Part shown: piece by piece, positions 1 through 6,969 of the stretch
Position numbering within the stretch: the stretch's first letter is position 1
Layout of the letters: every line of letters begins with the position of its first letter
Source of the DNA: an uncultured Bacteroidota bacterium
Lineage (GTDB): Bacteria > Bacteroidota > Bacteroidia > Bacteroidales > P3
Assembly (NCBI GenBank): GCA_902766265.1
Contig: CACXCY010000198.1
Coordinates: forward strand, 1-14,221
Direction of reading: 5' to 3'
DNA length: 14,221 nucleotides
Made by a program: the position numbers and the translations under genes
The notes under the pieces: generated by a model
Seen by the model: the letters and a program-made list of their open reading frames with translations, nothing else
Told to the model about the DNA's origin: nothing
The model's database searches: none

Positions 1-315
1 CCCACCTTGTCTGGTCTTCAGAGCGTCCGTCCCACAGGGCTGCCCCGTCGGTGTGTCAATGCGGAAAAGGTATTTCTTGGTGCCGTCGCGCGATGTCTGG
101 CAATCCACCGGCACGCTGCGGCCGATATATCCCACCTCCTTGAGGCGGGCACGCACCTTGAGCGACAGGTTGGTCATCTCGTCGATGGCAAGCACCTGTT
201 TCTTGTAGAGCCAGTCGCACATCTGGCGGGCCGTGAATTTGGGCCAGCCCTCTGCAGCGCAAAGCTCCTGCAGTTCCTCCAGTGTGCTGCCAAAAAGGTT
301 TATCGGGTGCATCAT
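1..315 (-). CDS. rlmN: 23S rRNA (adenine2503-C2)-methyltransferase RlmN, N-terminal part
   Basis: This is the first 105 codons of a gene that runs off the left edge. RlmN is a radical SAM enzyme that methylates C2 of A2503 in 23S rRNA and of A37 in some tRNAs. The visible part is the accessory N-terminal domain: LFGSTLEELQEL near residues 7-18, then KFTARQMCDWLYKK (26-39), IDEMTNLS (44-51) and SRDGTKKYLF (75-84), a run of motifs typical of RlmN. The CxxxCxxC iron-sulfur motif and the catalytic cysteines lie beyond the window. Two ATG codons sit side by side (315 and 312). A G-rich AGGGGGTAGG just upstream is a good ribosome binding site and fits either. The gene starts 17 bases after the mrcA-like stop, so it is probably the last visible member of the holB operon. 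Residues 85-105 look longer and more polar than the short linker I expect before the radical SAM core. Confidence 0.9.
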   Translation of the reverse strand, partial: MMHPINLFGSTLEELQELCAAEGWPKFTARQMCDWLYKKQVLAIDEMTNLSLKVRARLKEVGYIGRSVPVDCQTSRDGTKKYLFRIDTPTGQPCGTDALKTRQGG

Positions 316-332
316 CCTACCCCCTGTTCAGA

Positions 333-2669
333 CTACCACCAGTCCTCGTTCCATTCGTTGCGGCCTGCGGCATTCTCCGCCTCCACCTCCTGCTGGAAGA
401 GGGTGCAGTCCAGCTCGGTGCTCAGCGGCACACTCGGCCTGTCGAACTCACCGCGGTAGAAATCAATCTTCTTGTCGTTGTACACCCCCCGCATGAAATA
501 GCCGAAGATAGGCAACGCCATACTGGCGCCTTGGCCATAGGCCATGTTGCGGAAATGTATGCTTCGCAACTCACCGCCCGTCCACACGGCAGTGGCCAGT
601 TTGGGAGTGATGCCCACGAACCAGCAGTCCGAGTTGTTCTGCGTCGTGCCCGTCTTGCCCGCAATGGCGGTGCTGTATTCATTGAGGTGGTATTTGTAGT
701 TGAGACGTGTACCCGTGCCGCTCTGCACCACGCCGCGCATAAGGTGTATCATCAGGTAGGCCGTCTGCTCGTCGAGAGCTTCACTGCGTTCGGTGGTGAA
801 ACGCTCCAGCACAGTTCCCTTACAGTCCTCGATGCGCGTGATGAAGATGGGCTCCACATACTCGCCCTTGTTGGCAAACGTGGCCATGGCGGCAGCCATC
901 TCGCGCACGGTGATTTCAGGGGTGCCCACACTGATGGCGGGTACGGGGTCGATGGGACTCCTCACGCCCATCTTGCGGGCAATGCTGATGACTTGTTCGG
1001 GCGACCCTTGCTTCATGAGGTAGGCCGACACCCAGTTGATGGAGTGTGCCAGAGCCCATTTGAGAGTCACCATCTCGTTCTCGCGTTCGTGCGACGAATT
1101 CTTGGGACACCAGGTGTCGGTGCCGGTCTCAAAGCAGACCTCTGAGTTGGGCACCTGTGTGCAGGGATACATCCCCAAATCCTGCAACGCCATCGTATAG
1201 ACAAACGGTTTGAAGGTGGAACCTACCTGGCGACGGCATTGGTGCTTGCTGTAGGGGTCGATACCTCCCACATTGTCGTACTTGAAGTAGCGGTAGTTGA
1301 TACCGCCCACATAGGCCTTCACATATCCGGTGCCTGGCTCGATGGCCATCAGTCCTGCGTTGAGGAATTTCTTGTAGTAGAGCAACGAGTCCCACGGGGT
1401 CATCACCGTGTCGCGGTAGTCGTGCTTATGGTTTTTGTCTCTCCAGGCAAAGACTCGCATTTCTGTTTTCTGGTGGAATGCTTTGATGATTTCACTCTCT
1501 TTGTAGCCCTCGGCTTTCATCTCCCGCCAGCGGTCAGAATTCTTCATGGCCTGCGTGAGGAATTTTTCCTCCTGCTCTTTGCTGAGGTTCACAAAGGGGT
1601 CGCCTTTGCGGTTGCGCAACTCTTTCTCGAAAGCGGGCTGTATCTCTTCGCTCAGATGCTTGGCTACGGCTTCTTCGGCGTAACGCTGCATGCGCGAGTC
1701 AATGGTAGTATAGATCTTCAAGCCGTCCTTGTGTACGTCATAGTGCTCACCGTCAGAGTTGCGGTGGTGTTTGCACCACTCTTTCATATAGGTGCGGATT
1801 TCTTCGCGGAGATAGGTGGCAAGACCGTCGTTGTGGCTCTGTGGCATATAATGGCTCATGTCGATCGGCTCTGCACGGAACTTCTCATAGTCCTCATCGC
1901 TCAGATAGTCATAGCGATTCATCTGGCTCAGCACTGTATTGCGACGATTCAGGGACCTCTCAGGATTTAGTATGGGACTGTAGGATGTGGGTGCCTTGAG
2001 CAGACCCACCAGCGTGGCCGCTTCGGCTACGGACAATTCAGCAGGCGTTTTGTCAAAGAAGGTTTTGGTAGCCGTCTTGATACCGAAAGCATTGCTTCCG
2101 AAATCCACCGTGTTGAAGTACATGGCCAGGATTTCCTCTTTCGAGTAGTTGTGCTCCAGTTTCACGGCCACAACCCACTCTTTAAATTTAGAGTGAACCA
2201 CGCCAAGTTTTCCTTTGTGTTCACGGGGGAAGAGGTTCTTCGCCAGCTGTTGGGTGATGGTACTGCCGCCGCCACTGCTGCTGTGCCTCCCCACCAAAGT
2301 CTTGAAGAAGACGCGTGCCAAGCTGCGAGCGTCGATGCCTGCGTGTTTATAGAACCTTGCGTCCTCTGTAGCTATCAATGCGTTAACCAGATTTGGTGAG
2401 AGTTCTTCGTAGGTGATATTAGACCTGTTCTCAACCCCGATAAAGCCCAGCAGTTCACCATCGGCTGAGAACACTTCGGTTGCTTGGTTGCTTCGGGGAT
2501 TCTCCAATTCCTCAAATGAGGGCATGAATCCAAGCCACCCCATCGATAGCATCACGAAATACAGCACCACGACAGCCCACAGGATGCCGAAAATCTTCCA
2601 CATTGTGGGAATGATGCCGCTCTTTTTCGCTGGCTGTTTTTTATGGTTGTTGCTCTTGTATTGTGCCAT
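333..2669 (-). CDS. mrcA: Class A penicillin-binding protein 1A (bifunctional transglycosylase/transpeptidase)
   Basis: A 778-residue membrane-anchored enzyme that polymerises lipid II into glycan strands and cross-links the peptides in the periplasm. A basic cytoplasmic N-terminus is followed by one membrane segment at about residues 23-46. The family 51 glycosyltransferase domain shows EDARFYKHAG (102-111, catalytic Glu102), GGSTITQQLAKN (134-145) and KEEILAMYFN (177-186). The transpeptidase domain has all three active-site motifs: STFK (Ser484 to Lys487), SIN (543-545) and KTGT (672-675). A charged, partly helical stretch at about 335-420 separates the two catalytic domains; I believe this is usual for Bacteroidota PBP1A, but this is from memory. 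The protein ends in an acidic, Trp-containing tail. Length and motif order suggest a complete, active enzyme. It follows gldH by 54 bases, and rlmN starts 17 bases after it, so it is probably translated from the holB-ricT-gldH message. The symbol is by analogy with E. coli; other class A PBP names could be used. Confidence 0.95.
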   Translation of the reverse strand: MAQYKSNNHKKQPAKKSGIIPTMWKIFGILWAVVVLYFVMLSMGWLGFMPSFEELENPRSNQATEVFSADGELLGFIGVENRSNITYEELSPNLVNALIATEDARFYKHAGIDARSLARVFFKTLVGRHSSSGGGSTITQQLAKNLFPREHKGKLGVVHSKFKEWVVAVKLEHNYSKEEILAMYFNTVDFGSNAFGIKTATKTFFDKTPAELSVAEAATLVGLLKAPTSYSPILNPERSLNRRNTVLSQMNRYDYLSDEDYEKFRAEPIDMSHYMPQSHNDGLATYLREEIRTYMKEWCKHHRNSDGEHYDVHKDGLKIYTTIDSRMQRYAEEAVAKHLSEEIQPAFEKELRNRKGDPFVNLSKEQEEKFLTQAMKNSDRWREMKAEGYKESEIIKAFHQKTEMRVFAWRDKNHKHDYRDTVMTPWDSLLYYKKFLNAGLMAIEPGTGYVKAYVGGINYRYFKYDNVGGIDPYSKHQCRRQVGSTFKPFVYTMALQDLGMYPCTQVPNSEVCFETGTDTWCPKNSSHERENEMVTLKWALAHSINWVSAYLMKQGSPEQVISIARKMGVRSPIDPVPAISVGTPEITVREMAAAMATFANKGEYVEPIFITRIEDCKGTVLERFTTERSEALDEQTAYLMIHLMRGVVQSGTGTRLNYKYHLNEYSTAIAGKTGTTQNNSDCWFVGITPKLATAVWTGGELRSIHFRNMAYGQGASMALPIFGYFMRGVYNDKKIDFYRGEFDRPSVPLSTELDCTLFQQEVEAENAAGRNEWNEDWW

Positions 2670-2723
2670 ACGTCCTATCGCTTGGGAGCCGTTGACCAGT
2701 AGGTCTTGGCATCCAGTTTATGA

Positions 2724-3197
2724 CTATTTAGCGTATTCTATCCGCAGTCCCACACTTTTTATCCCCACCACATTGGTGTCGCGCATGGCATGCGCAATCT
2801 CAAAGTGATAATGACCTTTGGAGGGGAAGATTATATTTTTTCGGAAAGCATAACGATTGTCAATATAATGTCCGGAACGGTGACCGTACCAACGTCCGTC
2901 CACATCTGCCAACGGACATTCTAATGTGTCGGTTGCCACACCGCCATCTGGGAAAGTGGCGTCAATAAAGAAGAAAGAGTTGCTGTATGGGTAATCGGAG
3001 CTTATTCTTAAGTCAACATAGAAGGTGTAGAGTCGTGCGGTGTCAGTTACATCAATATCGTAGCAGAGTTTATTGTTCATGTTCCATCCTTCTTCGTCCA
3101 CTCGATGGTTATTTGAATAGAACACCGAAGGGTCGCATGCTGTCAGCAGGGAAAGCACAGCGGCGAGAATGGGATAGAGGTATAATTTATTTTTCAT
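2724..3197 (-). CDS. gldH: Gliding-motility-type lipoprotein GldH
   Basis: A 157-residue predicted lipoprotein. The signal peptide has a basic start (MKNK), a hydrophobic core and a lipobox LTAC with the lipidated Cys at residue 21. The rest is a small beta-rich domain. YPYSNSFFFID (about 69-79), DTLECPLAD (about 90-98), a Gly-rich WYGHRSG (about 103-109), AFRKNIIFPSKGHYHFEIAHAMR (about 117-139) and VVGIKSVGLRIE at the end match the GldH pattern I know. In Flavobacterium GldH is needed for gliding and chitin use. Many non-gliding Bacteroidales keep it without the rest of the gliding machinery, so its job here is unknown and probably in the envelope. It lies 27 bases after ricT, with AGGA 12 bases before the ATG as a possible ribosome binding site. 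Its position between ricT and a PBP gene is usual for the order, to my knowledge. Confidence 0.88.
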   Translation of the reverse strand: MKNKLYLYPILAAVLSLLTACDPSVFYSNNHRVDEEGWNMNNKLCYDIDVTDTARLYTFYVDLRISSDYPYSNSFFFIDATFPDGGVATDTLECPLADVDGRWYGHRSGHYIDNRYAFRKNIIFPSKGHYHFEIAHAMRDTNVVGIKSVGLRIEYAK

Positions 3198-3224
3198 TGG
3201 CTTGTCGTTTCCTATTGTGTTGGG

Positions 3225-4892
3225 TCATTCCCCGCGAGATCCTTCTTTGCGTCCATAGTTGCGGTCGTGGTTGCGGTTTTCCGGTCGGTTGTCGCGGCGA
3301 GGACGGTCTCCATTGTTCTGCCGGCGTTCAGGGCGATTGTTTCGCTGGTCGTCGCGTTGACGCCGTTCACCCTCTCTGTTGTCGGCCCCACGCCGTTCGT
3401 TGTTCCGTTGACGTCGCTCGTTGCCATGCCGATCCATGTGCTTGTCTCGGCTATGACGATTCTGTTGCTGGTTTGCGCTGTTGTCTTCAGCAACGGTTTC
3501 GTTGCCGTTGTCGGCCATGCTGCGCAACTCTCTCTCAAACTCACTTGTTGTAGTTTCTTGGACAAGGGCGGACGTGGACATCAGTTCCACTTGGAAATCT
3601 TCCAATTTCTCGGGGTACTGCTGTTCCTTGTTCATGGCTATGATTTTCTTCACGCTTTCAGCAGGTATGGCATACAGGTCGCTCTCACCTTCATAGGCGT
3701 ACCACATGATGCCGCGGAACACATCGGTCTTCTTATAGAGAGCCAGTCCTTTTTGGAAACGCAGGGCTTGGTTAGCTGGCGGAAACTGTTTCAGAGCATC
3801 TACATACACTTCGTATTCAAAGTTGAGGCAACATTTCAATTTGCCACACTGGCCAGCCAGTTTTTGAGGATTGGGCAGTATCTGCTGTGCTTTTGCGACA
3901 CCTGTAGTCACCGATTTGAAGTTGGTGAGCCATGTGCTGCAGCAAAGTTCACGGCCGCAGGAACCGATGCCACCCACCTTGCCCGCTTCTTGTCGTACTC
4001 CGATTTGTTTCATTTCGACACGTACTCGGAATTCTTCGGCGAGCACTTTGATAAGTGCGCGGAAATCTACGCGGTCGTCAGCGGTATAGTAGAAAATGGC
4101 TTTTGAATGGTCACCCTGATATTCCACATCGTTGACTTTCATGGACAATCCCAGGTCTTCGGCGATGCGGCGTGTCTTAAGAAGGGCGGCATTCTCTTCA
4201 CGCAGTGACTCGGCCCACTTTTCAATGTCGGCGGGTTTTGCGCGGCGGAAGAGTTTCTTCAGTGTGTCGCTGTCGGGGTTTACCTTCTTGCGTTTCATCT
4301 GGATGCGGCATGCCTCACCCATCAAACTTACGATGCCTACATCATGGCCAGGTACACCTTCTACGGCTACCACATCGCCCTCGCTTACATCAATGCCGTC
4401 AGGCATACGGAAAAACTCTTTACGATTGTTCTTGAAGCGCACTTCTACTACGTCGAAAGGTTCTTCCAGTGGTTTGCGGATGCCTTTCATCCAATTGCTG
4501 GCACCTACCTTGCAGCAGCTACGCATCTCTTGTTCTTCGACAGGAACGTATGGTTTGGGACAATGGTTACATCCCCTTGAAAGAAACAAACTCTCCTTAT
4601 ATACTACATTGGGCAGGGTGGGGTCGGGTTCCATGTAGGGGTCTATGGTGTTGCCCATCTCGTCCACGCCAGCGAGAGCTGTTTTCTCAGGGTCTTCCTC
4701 TTCCAGTCGCGGCTCTTGCATCTTCTTGGCTCGACGGGCGGCCACCTCGCGGGTATAGGCCTCTATGTCGGCGGCGCTGGCTATATCGTCGTCAACGGTT
4801 GCCGTGCTCTCTGTTTCAACCACTGGTTCCGTTGGGCGTGTTTGCTGTTCTTCCTCGCTAAGATGATTGTTGTCTATTTCTTTTTCTTTCAT
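3225..4892 (-). CDS. ricT: RicT/YaaT-like PSP1-domain protein with Arg/Asn-rich tail
   Basis: A 555-residue protein of the PSP1/RicT family. In Bacillus subtilis, RicT joins RicA and RicF in an iron-sulfur complex that affects RNase Y-dependent mRNA processing; those partners are not in this window. The order is: an acidic, low-complexity N-terminus (1-95); a cysteine cluster C108, C111, C126, C127; a RicT-like beta domain (about 147-200); the PSP1 C-terminal domain (about 210-300, with FYYTADDRVDFRALIKVLAEE near 267-287); and the family signature GGIGSCGRELCCSTWL (307-322) followed by AGQCGKLKCCLNFEYE (346-361). The paired cysteines in these signatures are the likely metal or cluster ligands. 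From about residue 475 to the end, the protein is an Arg/Asn/Asp/Glu-rich disordered tail with repeated ERRQ or ERRG. It starts 82 bases after holB, the same gene order as in Bacillus. I see no Shine-Dalgarno; the leader is A-rich. The function in Bacteroidota is inferred only. Confidence 0.9.
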   Translation of the reverse strand: MKEKEIDNNHLSEEEQQTRPTEPVVETESTATVDDDIASAADIEAYTREVAARRAKKMQEPRLEEEDPEKTALAGVDEMGNTIDPYMEPDPTLPNVVYKESLFLSRGCNHCPKPYVPVEEQEMRSCCKVGASNWMKGIRKPLEEPFDVVEVRFKNNRKEFFRMPDGIDVSEGDVVAVEGVPGHDVGIVSLMGEACRIQMKRKKVNPDSDTLKKLFRRAKPADIEKWAESLREENAALLKTRRIAEDLGLSMKVNDVEYQGDHSKAIFYYTADDRVDFRALIKVLAEEFRVRVEMKQIGVRQEAGKVGGIGSCGRELCCSTWLTNFKSVTTGVAKAQQILPNPQKLAGQCGKLKCCLNFEYEVYVDALKQFPPANQALRFQKGLALYKKTDVFRGIMWYAYEGESDLYAIPAESVKKIIAMNKEQQYPEKLEDFQVELMSTSALVQETTTSEFERELRSMADNGNETVAEDNSANQQQNRHSRDKHMDRHGNERRQRNNERRGADNREGERRQRDDQRNNRPERRQNNGDRPRRDNRPENRNHDRNYGRKEGSRGE

Positions 4893-4974
4893 TGGTTTAC
4901 GTTTAATGATGGGATGGCTCTACCATGTGTGCGGTATTGAGCAGTATATTTATGGTCAATTTGCTGCTGGGGGC

Positions 4975-6132
4975 TTATCTTTTCTTCAGTGCTTTACTGA
5001 TGCTGAACGACAGTTCCATAAACAGGATTTTGCCATTACCGTTGCGGCTGACGGCGAGAATCGCATCGTCAAAGGCCTTCATCAGGAGTTCGATATTGTT
5101 GTTGGTGACAAACGTGCTGAAACTAGCGTTAAACTTCTCGTCGCCGAATTGCAGCTTGTAGCTCAGCTCCAGTCCTGCCGAGGTCTTGAGGTAGCACGCT
5201 CTCACGGCATCCAGAGCATATTGCAGGAAGCTTTTCTGCTGCTCACGGGTTTGCTTGGCCATGCTGTCCACCCATTCCGACAGTTGTGCCATGTTCAGCT
5301 TGAAGAGCATACGCATCCAGTCGACGAAGATTTCGCCCATGTGCTTTTGTTCGCCGGATTGGGTCAGGTTGTTGAGTGCTGTCAGCAGGTTGCCTTCCGA
5401 TGCTGCCACGAGGTCGGCTGGTACAGGTTGGCCGGTTTCGCGCTCCAATGCCTGCTGCAAGCTTTTGTTGTCAATCTTGCCCACCCGCACTAGTTGGGTG
5501 CGGGAGAGAATGGTGCTCAGTAGCCGTTCGCGATTCTCTACCACCAGCAGGATCAAGGTGCTGCCCAGTGGCTCTTCCAACATTTTGAGCAGTACGCCGC
5601 CGGCGACTTTGGCGTCGATTTGTTCTGCCATCCATACTACCACCACTTTGTAGGCCTGCTCGTAAGGTTTCAGTCCCAGTGTTCTCACTATCTCGCGGGC
5701 ATCGTCCTTGCTGATGAATCCTTGCTTGTTGTCGAGGCCGATATAGTCGTACCATTGGTCGAGCGAGGCGTACTGTCCTTTTTCGAGCATGAATTCGCGG
5801 AACTCGGTGGCAAACTGGTCCGAGGTGGGGTCTTTCTTCACCGACTTGTTGGTGTTTGTCGGGAAGAACAGGTGCAAGTCACTGTGGGACAGTTGCTGGT
5901 ACTTTTTGCAGTTGGGACATTCGCCGCATGAGTCGGCGCGCAGCTCCGCGCCGGCGGCGTAATGTTGACGGTTCTGACAGTTAAGATATTGGGCATACGC
6001 CACGGCCATCGCCATGCTGCCGTAGCCGTTCTCGCCCAGAAACAACTGCGCATGGCTCACATGTCCCGAATCGATAATTTCGGTCAGGTGGTTTATCAAA
6101 TCTCGTTGTCCTACAATGTCTTTGAACCGCAT
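4975..6132 (-). CDS. holB: DNA polymerase III subunit delta prime (clamp loader)
   Basis: A 385-residue AAA+ protein of the clamp-loader delta-prime family, which with delta and tau/gamma loads the sliding clamp on DNA. I start it at the ATG at 6132 because the protein then begins MRFKDIVGQ, the normal start for this family. An in-frame ATG 30 bases upstream would add ten unrelated residues and leave almost no leader after the promoter. The P-loop position reads GENGYGSM (33-40) and lacks the Walker A lysine, as expected for a subunit that does not hydrolyse ATP. Four cysteines (52, 69, 72, 75) form the usual zinc module. A LEEP motif and LSTILSRTQ, the arginine-finger SRx motif, follow. The C-terminal helical domain that packs the clamp-loader collar appears complete. 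It is the first gene of the left-hand operon, with a promoter box directly upstream. Confidence 0.92.
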   Translation of the reverse strand: MRFKDIVGQRDLINHLTEIIDSGHVSHAQLFLGENGYGSMAMAVAYAQYLNCQNRQHYAAGAELRADSCGECPNCKKYQQLSHSDLHLFFPTNTNKSVKKDPTSDQFATEFREFMLEKGQYASLDQWYDYIGLDNKQGFISKDDAREIVRTLGLKPYEQAYKVVVVWMAEQIDAKVAGGVLLKMLEEPLGSTLILLVVENRERLLSTILSRTQLVRVGKIDNKSLQQALERETGQPVPADLVAASEGNLLTALNNLTQSGEQKHMGEIFVDWMRMLFKLNMAQLSEWVDSMAKQTREQQKSFLQYALDAVRACYLKTSAGLELSYKLQFGDEKFNASFSTFVTNNNIELLMKAFDDAILAVSRNGNGKILFMELSFSISKALKKR

Positions 6133-6151
6133 GTATGCGAAATTTAGCAAA

Positions 6152-6159
6152 CAAAGATA
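6152..6159 (-). promoter_or_regulatory. Bacteroidota-type -7 promoter box for the holB operon
   Basis: On the minus strand this reads TATCTTTG, an exact match to the TAnnTTTG -7 element of Bacteroidota sigma-ABfr promoters. Transcription would start near 6145, giving a leader of about a dozen bases before the holB ATG at 6132. The -33 element is weak: 19-20 bases upstream I read only TCAT or TTCA instead of TTTG. The region between is A/T-rich (six A, then six T further out). No other good match was noticed before ricT, gldH, mrcA or rlmN, which supports one shared promoter. Confidence 0.7.
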
Positions 6160-6341
6160 CAACTTTTTTCGTAACTGAATGAAAAAAGATGCTGCTGCGG
6201 AACAGGAGGTGTCGATGCGGGAAAAACGTCAGCAGTGGCTGTCGGATTCAGTGATGTGAGCCAGTGGATTCGATAGTGTTTATATTCTACTGTAAACAAG
6301 CATGATATATGGTTAGAAAACGAACTGCCGAGCAAGCCCGT

Positions 6342-6433
6342 GACTACGCACGCATGAGTGGTCGGACTACGCACGCACGTGTAGTTAGACTAGACACGCA
6401 CGCATAGTCAGACCATGAATTCGCGTATGGTCA
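6342..6433. repeat. Four tandem imperfect 23-base units, each an inverted repeat
   Basis: Units are at 6342-6364, 6365-6387, 6388-6410 and 6411-6433, with no spacer and an exact 23-base period. On the plus strand each begins GACTA or GACCA and ends in TAGTC, TGGTC or TAGTT plus one base. The first three share a CGCACGCA-like centre; the fourth has GAATTCGCG instead. The arms pair within each unit: GACTAC with GTGGTC (one G-T), GACTAC with GTAGTT (one G-T), GACTA with TAGTC, and GACCAT with ATGGTC. The fourth base pair changes from T-A to C-G between units 3 and 4 and so stays paired. It is not a CRISPR array, since there are no spacers. Confidence 0.75.
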
Positions 6434-6445
6434 AAGAAGGGAATT

Positions 6446-6500
6446 AGGCAGTCTTAACCGACTTATATTCAGTCGATGGCCTTCATACAGACGACTGCCT
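6446..6500. repeat. Nested and competing inverted repeats with GACT/AGTC cores
   Basis: Three perfect pairings can be read on the plus strand. A is AGGCAGTC (6446-6453) with GACTGCCT (6493-6500), 8 bp. B is CAGTCG (6470-6475) with CGACTG (6492-6497), 6 bp. C is CGACT (6459-6463) with AGTCG (6471-6475), 5 bp with a 7-base loop. A and C can form together; B excludes both. The same GACT/AGTC core forms the arms of the 23-base units just to the left, so this may be a diverged part of the same array. It is downstream of the DUF3467 stop and upstream of the holB promoter. No U-run follows on either strand. Confidence 0.5.
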
Positions 6501-6562
6501 GCATCAGACAATCGGGAAAGGTTCTTCCAGGAAAGGGTAGGGCGCTGGCAGGCACCGTGCGG

Positions 6563-6871
6563 TTAGGCCTCGCCTTGGGGTATCATGTCAAAAGGCACAG
6601 TGTCGCCTTGAATCTCGACAATGCGGCCGTACTGCTGCTCATACTTCTCAAGATTGTCCGTCAAGGCGTGGAGCAGGCGTTTGGCGTGAACGGGGTGCAT
6701 GATGGAGCGGGTGCGCACCACGGCGTGCTCGTTGCCGGGCAGCATCTGGGCAAAGTCGAGGATGATTTCGGTCGGGGAATGGGAGATGACGACGAGGTTG
6801 CTGTAATGGCCTTGCGACACTTCGGGGGTGATGTCCAGACCGAGATTCTGTGTTTTCTTGTCTTCTTTCAT
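6563..6871 (-). CDS. DUF3467 family protein
   Basis: A 102-residue soluble protein with no signal peptide or membrane segment. I recognise it as a DUF3467 member, a family of unknown function often found just after rpoC in Bacteroidales. The pattern is GHYSNLVVISHSPTEIILDFAQMLPG in the first half (about 21-46), then VVRTRSIMHPVHAKRLLHALTDNLEKYEQQYG in the second (about 51-82), ending near IQGD. It looks like two or three beta strands followed by a long helix. The ATG at 6871 is chosen because the protein then starts with the usual charged, variable MKEDKKTQ. An ATG at 6913 would add 14 residues that overlap a hairpin. The leader is A-rich with no Shine-Dalgarno. It starts 143 bases after the rpoC stop, beyond a strong terminator, so its expression must come from read-through, processed message or a promoter that I did not find. 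Confidence 0.85.
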   Translation of the reverse strand: MKEDKKTQNLGLDITPEVSQGHYSNLVVISHSPTEIILDFAQMLPGNEHAVVRTRSIMHPVHAKRLLHALTDNLEKYEQQYGRIVEIQGDTVPFDMIPQGEA

Positions 6872-6902
6872 GTTGTTCTTGCTTTGTTTGACTTGGTAGG
6901 AG

Positions 6903-6922
6903 CGGCACCCCATAGTGTGCCG
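6903..6922 (-). other. Small hairpin in the leader of the DUF3467 gene
   Basis: CGGCAC (6903-6908) pairs with GTGCCG (6917-6922) around an 8-base loop, 31 bases before the DUF3467 start codon at 6871. No U-run follows on the minus strand, so it is not a second classical terminator. It could shape the 5' end of a processed message or be chance. Confidence 0.35.
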
Positions 6923-6939
6923 ACGCCATGTCTTGGGGC

Positions 6940-6969
6940 AAAAATTCCCCGGCGGACACGCCGGGGAAT
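6940..6969 (-). terminator. Intrinsic terminator after rpoC
   Basis: A perfect 10-bp inverted repeat, ATTCCCCGGC (6944-6953) with GCCGGGGAAT (6960-6969), closes a 6-base loop. On the minus strand it is followed at once by TTTTT (6940-6944, the last stem base included). The stem begins 45 bases after the rpoC stop codon. A GC-rich stem followed directly by a U-run is the classical rho-independent form. On the plus strand the following run (CTTCTCTTTTT) is more distant, so the minus-strand direction is favoured. Confidence 0.88.

Larger units (their letters stand above)
6133..6562. other. 430-base intergenic region between the DUF3467 gene and holB
   Basis: I find no credible coding sequence here on either strand. 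From right to left it holds a G/C-rich stretch next to the DUF3467 stop (6530-6562, only a weak 5-bp hairpin with no U-run), the alternative inverted repeats at 6446-6500, four tandem 23-base units at 6342-6433, an unremarkable stretch at 6253-6341, and a long-range pairing ACTGAAT (6174-6180) with ATTCAGT (6246-6252) that encloses CTGCTG (6192-6197) with CAGCAG (6230-6235). The holB promoter is at the left end. No clear intrinsic terminator for the DUF3467 gene was seen. The two transcription units on either side point the same way. Confidence 0.8.

Noticed and set aside
3212..3565. A second minus-strand frame (117 codons, Thr-rich) overlapping the end of ricT
   Set aside because: The in-frame ricT protein is intact. 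The overlapping frame is the +1 reading of the Arg-rich tail codons and has no family resemblance.
6133..6162. Upstream ATG for holB at 6162
   Set aside because: It lies upstream of the predicted transcription start and inside the -7 box region.
6182..6235. CTGCTG/CAGCAG stem followed by a T-run on the minus strand as a terminator of the DUF3467 unit
   Set aside because: The stem is 6 bp with a 32-base loop, which is too weak for a classical intrinsic terminator. The T-run fits the A/T-rich upstream part of the holB promoter better.
6144..6374. A 76-codon minus-strand open frame upstream of holB
   Set aside because: It runs over the promoter box, half of the 23-base repeats is in it, and its sequence resembles no protein family. 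It is likely intergenic DNA.
6342..6433. CRISPR array or tRNA-like structure for the tandem repeats
   Set aside because: The units abut with no spacers, and there is no cloverleaf or nearby cas gene.
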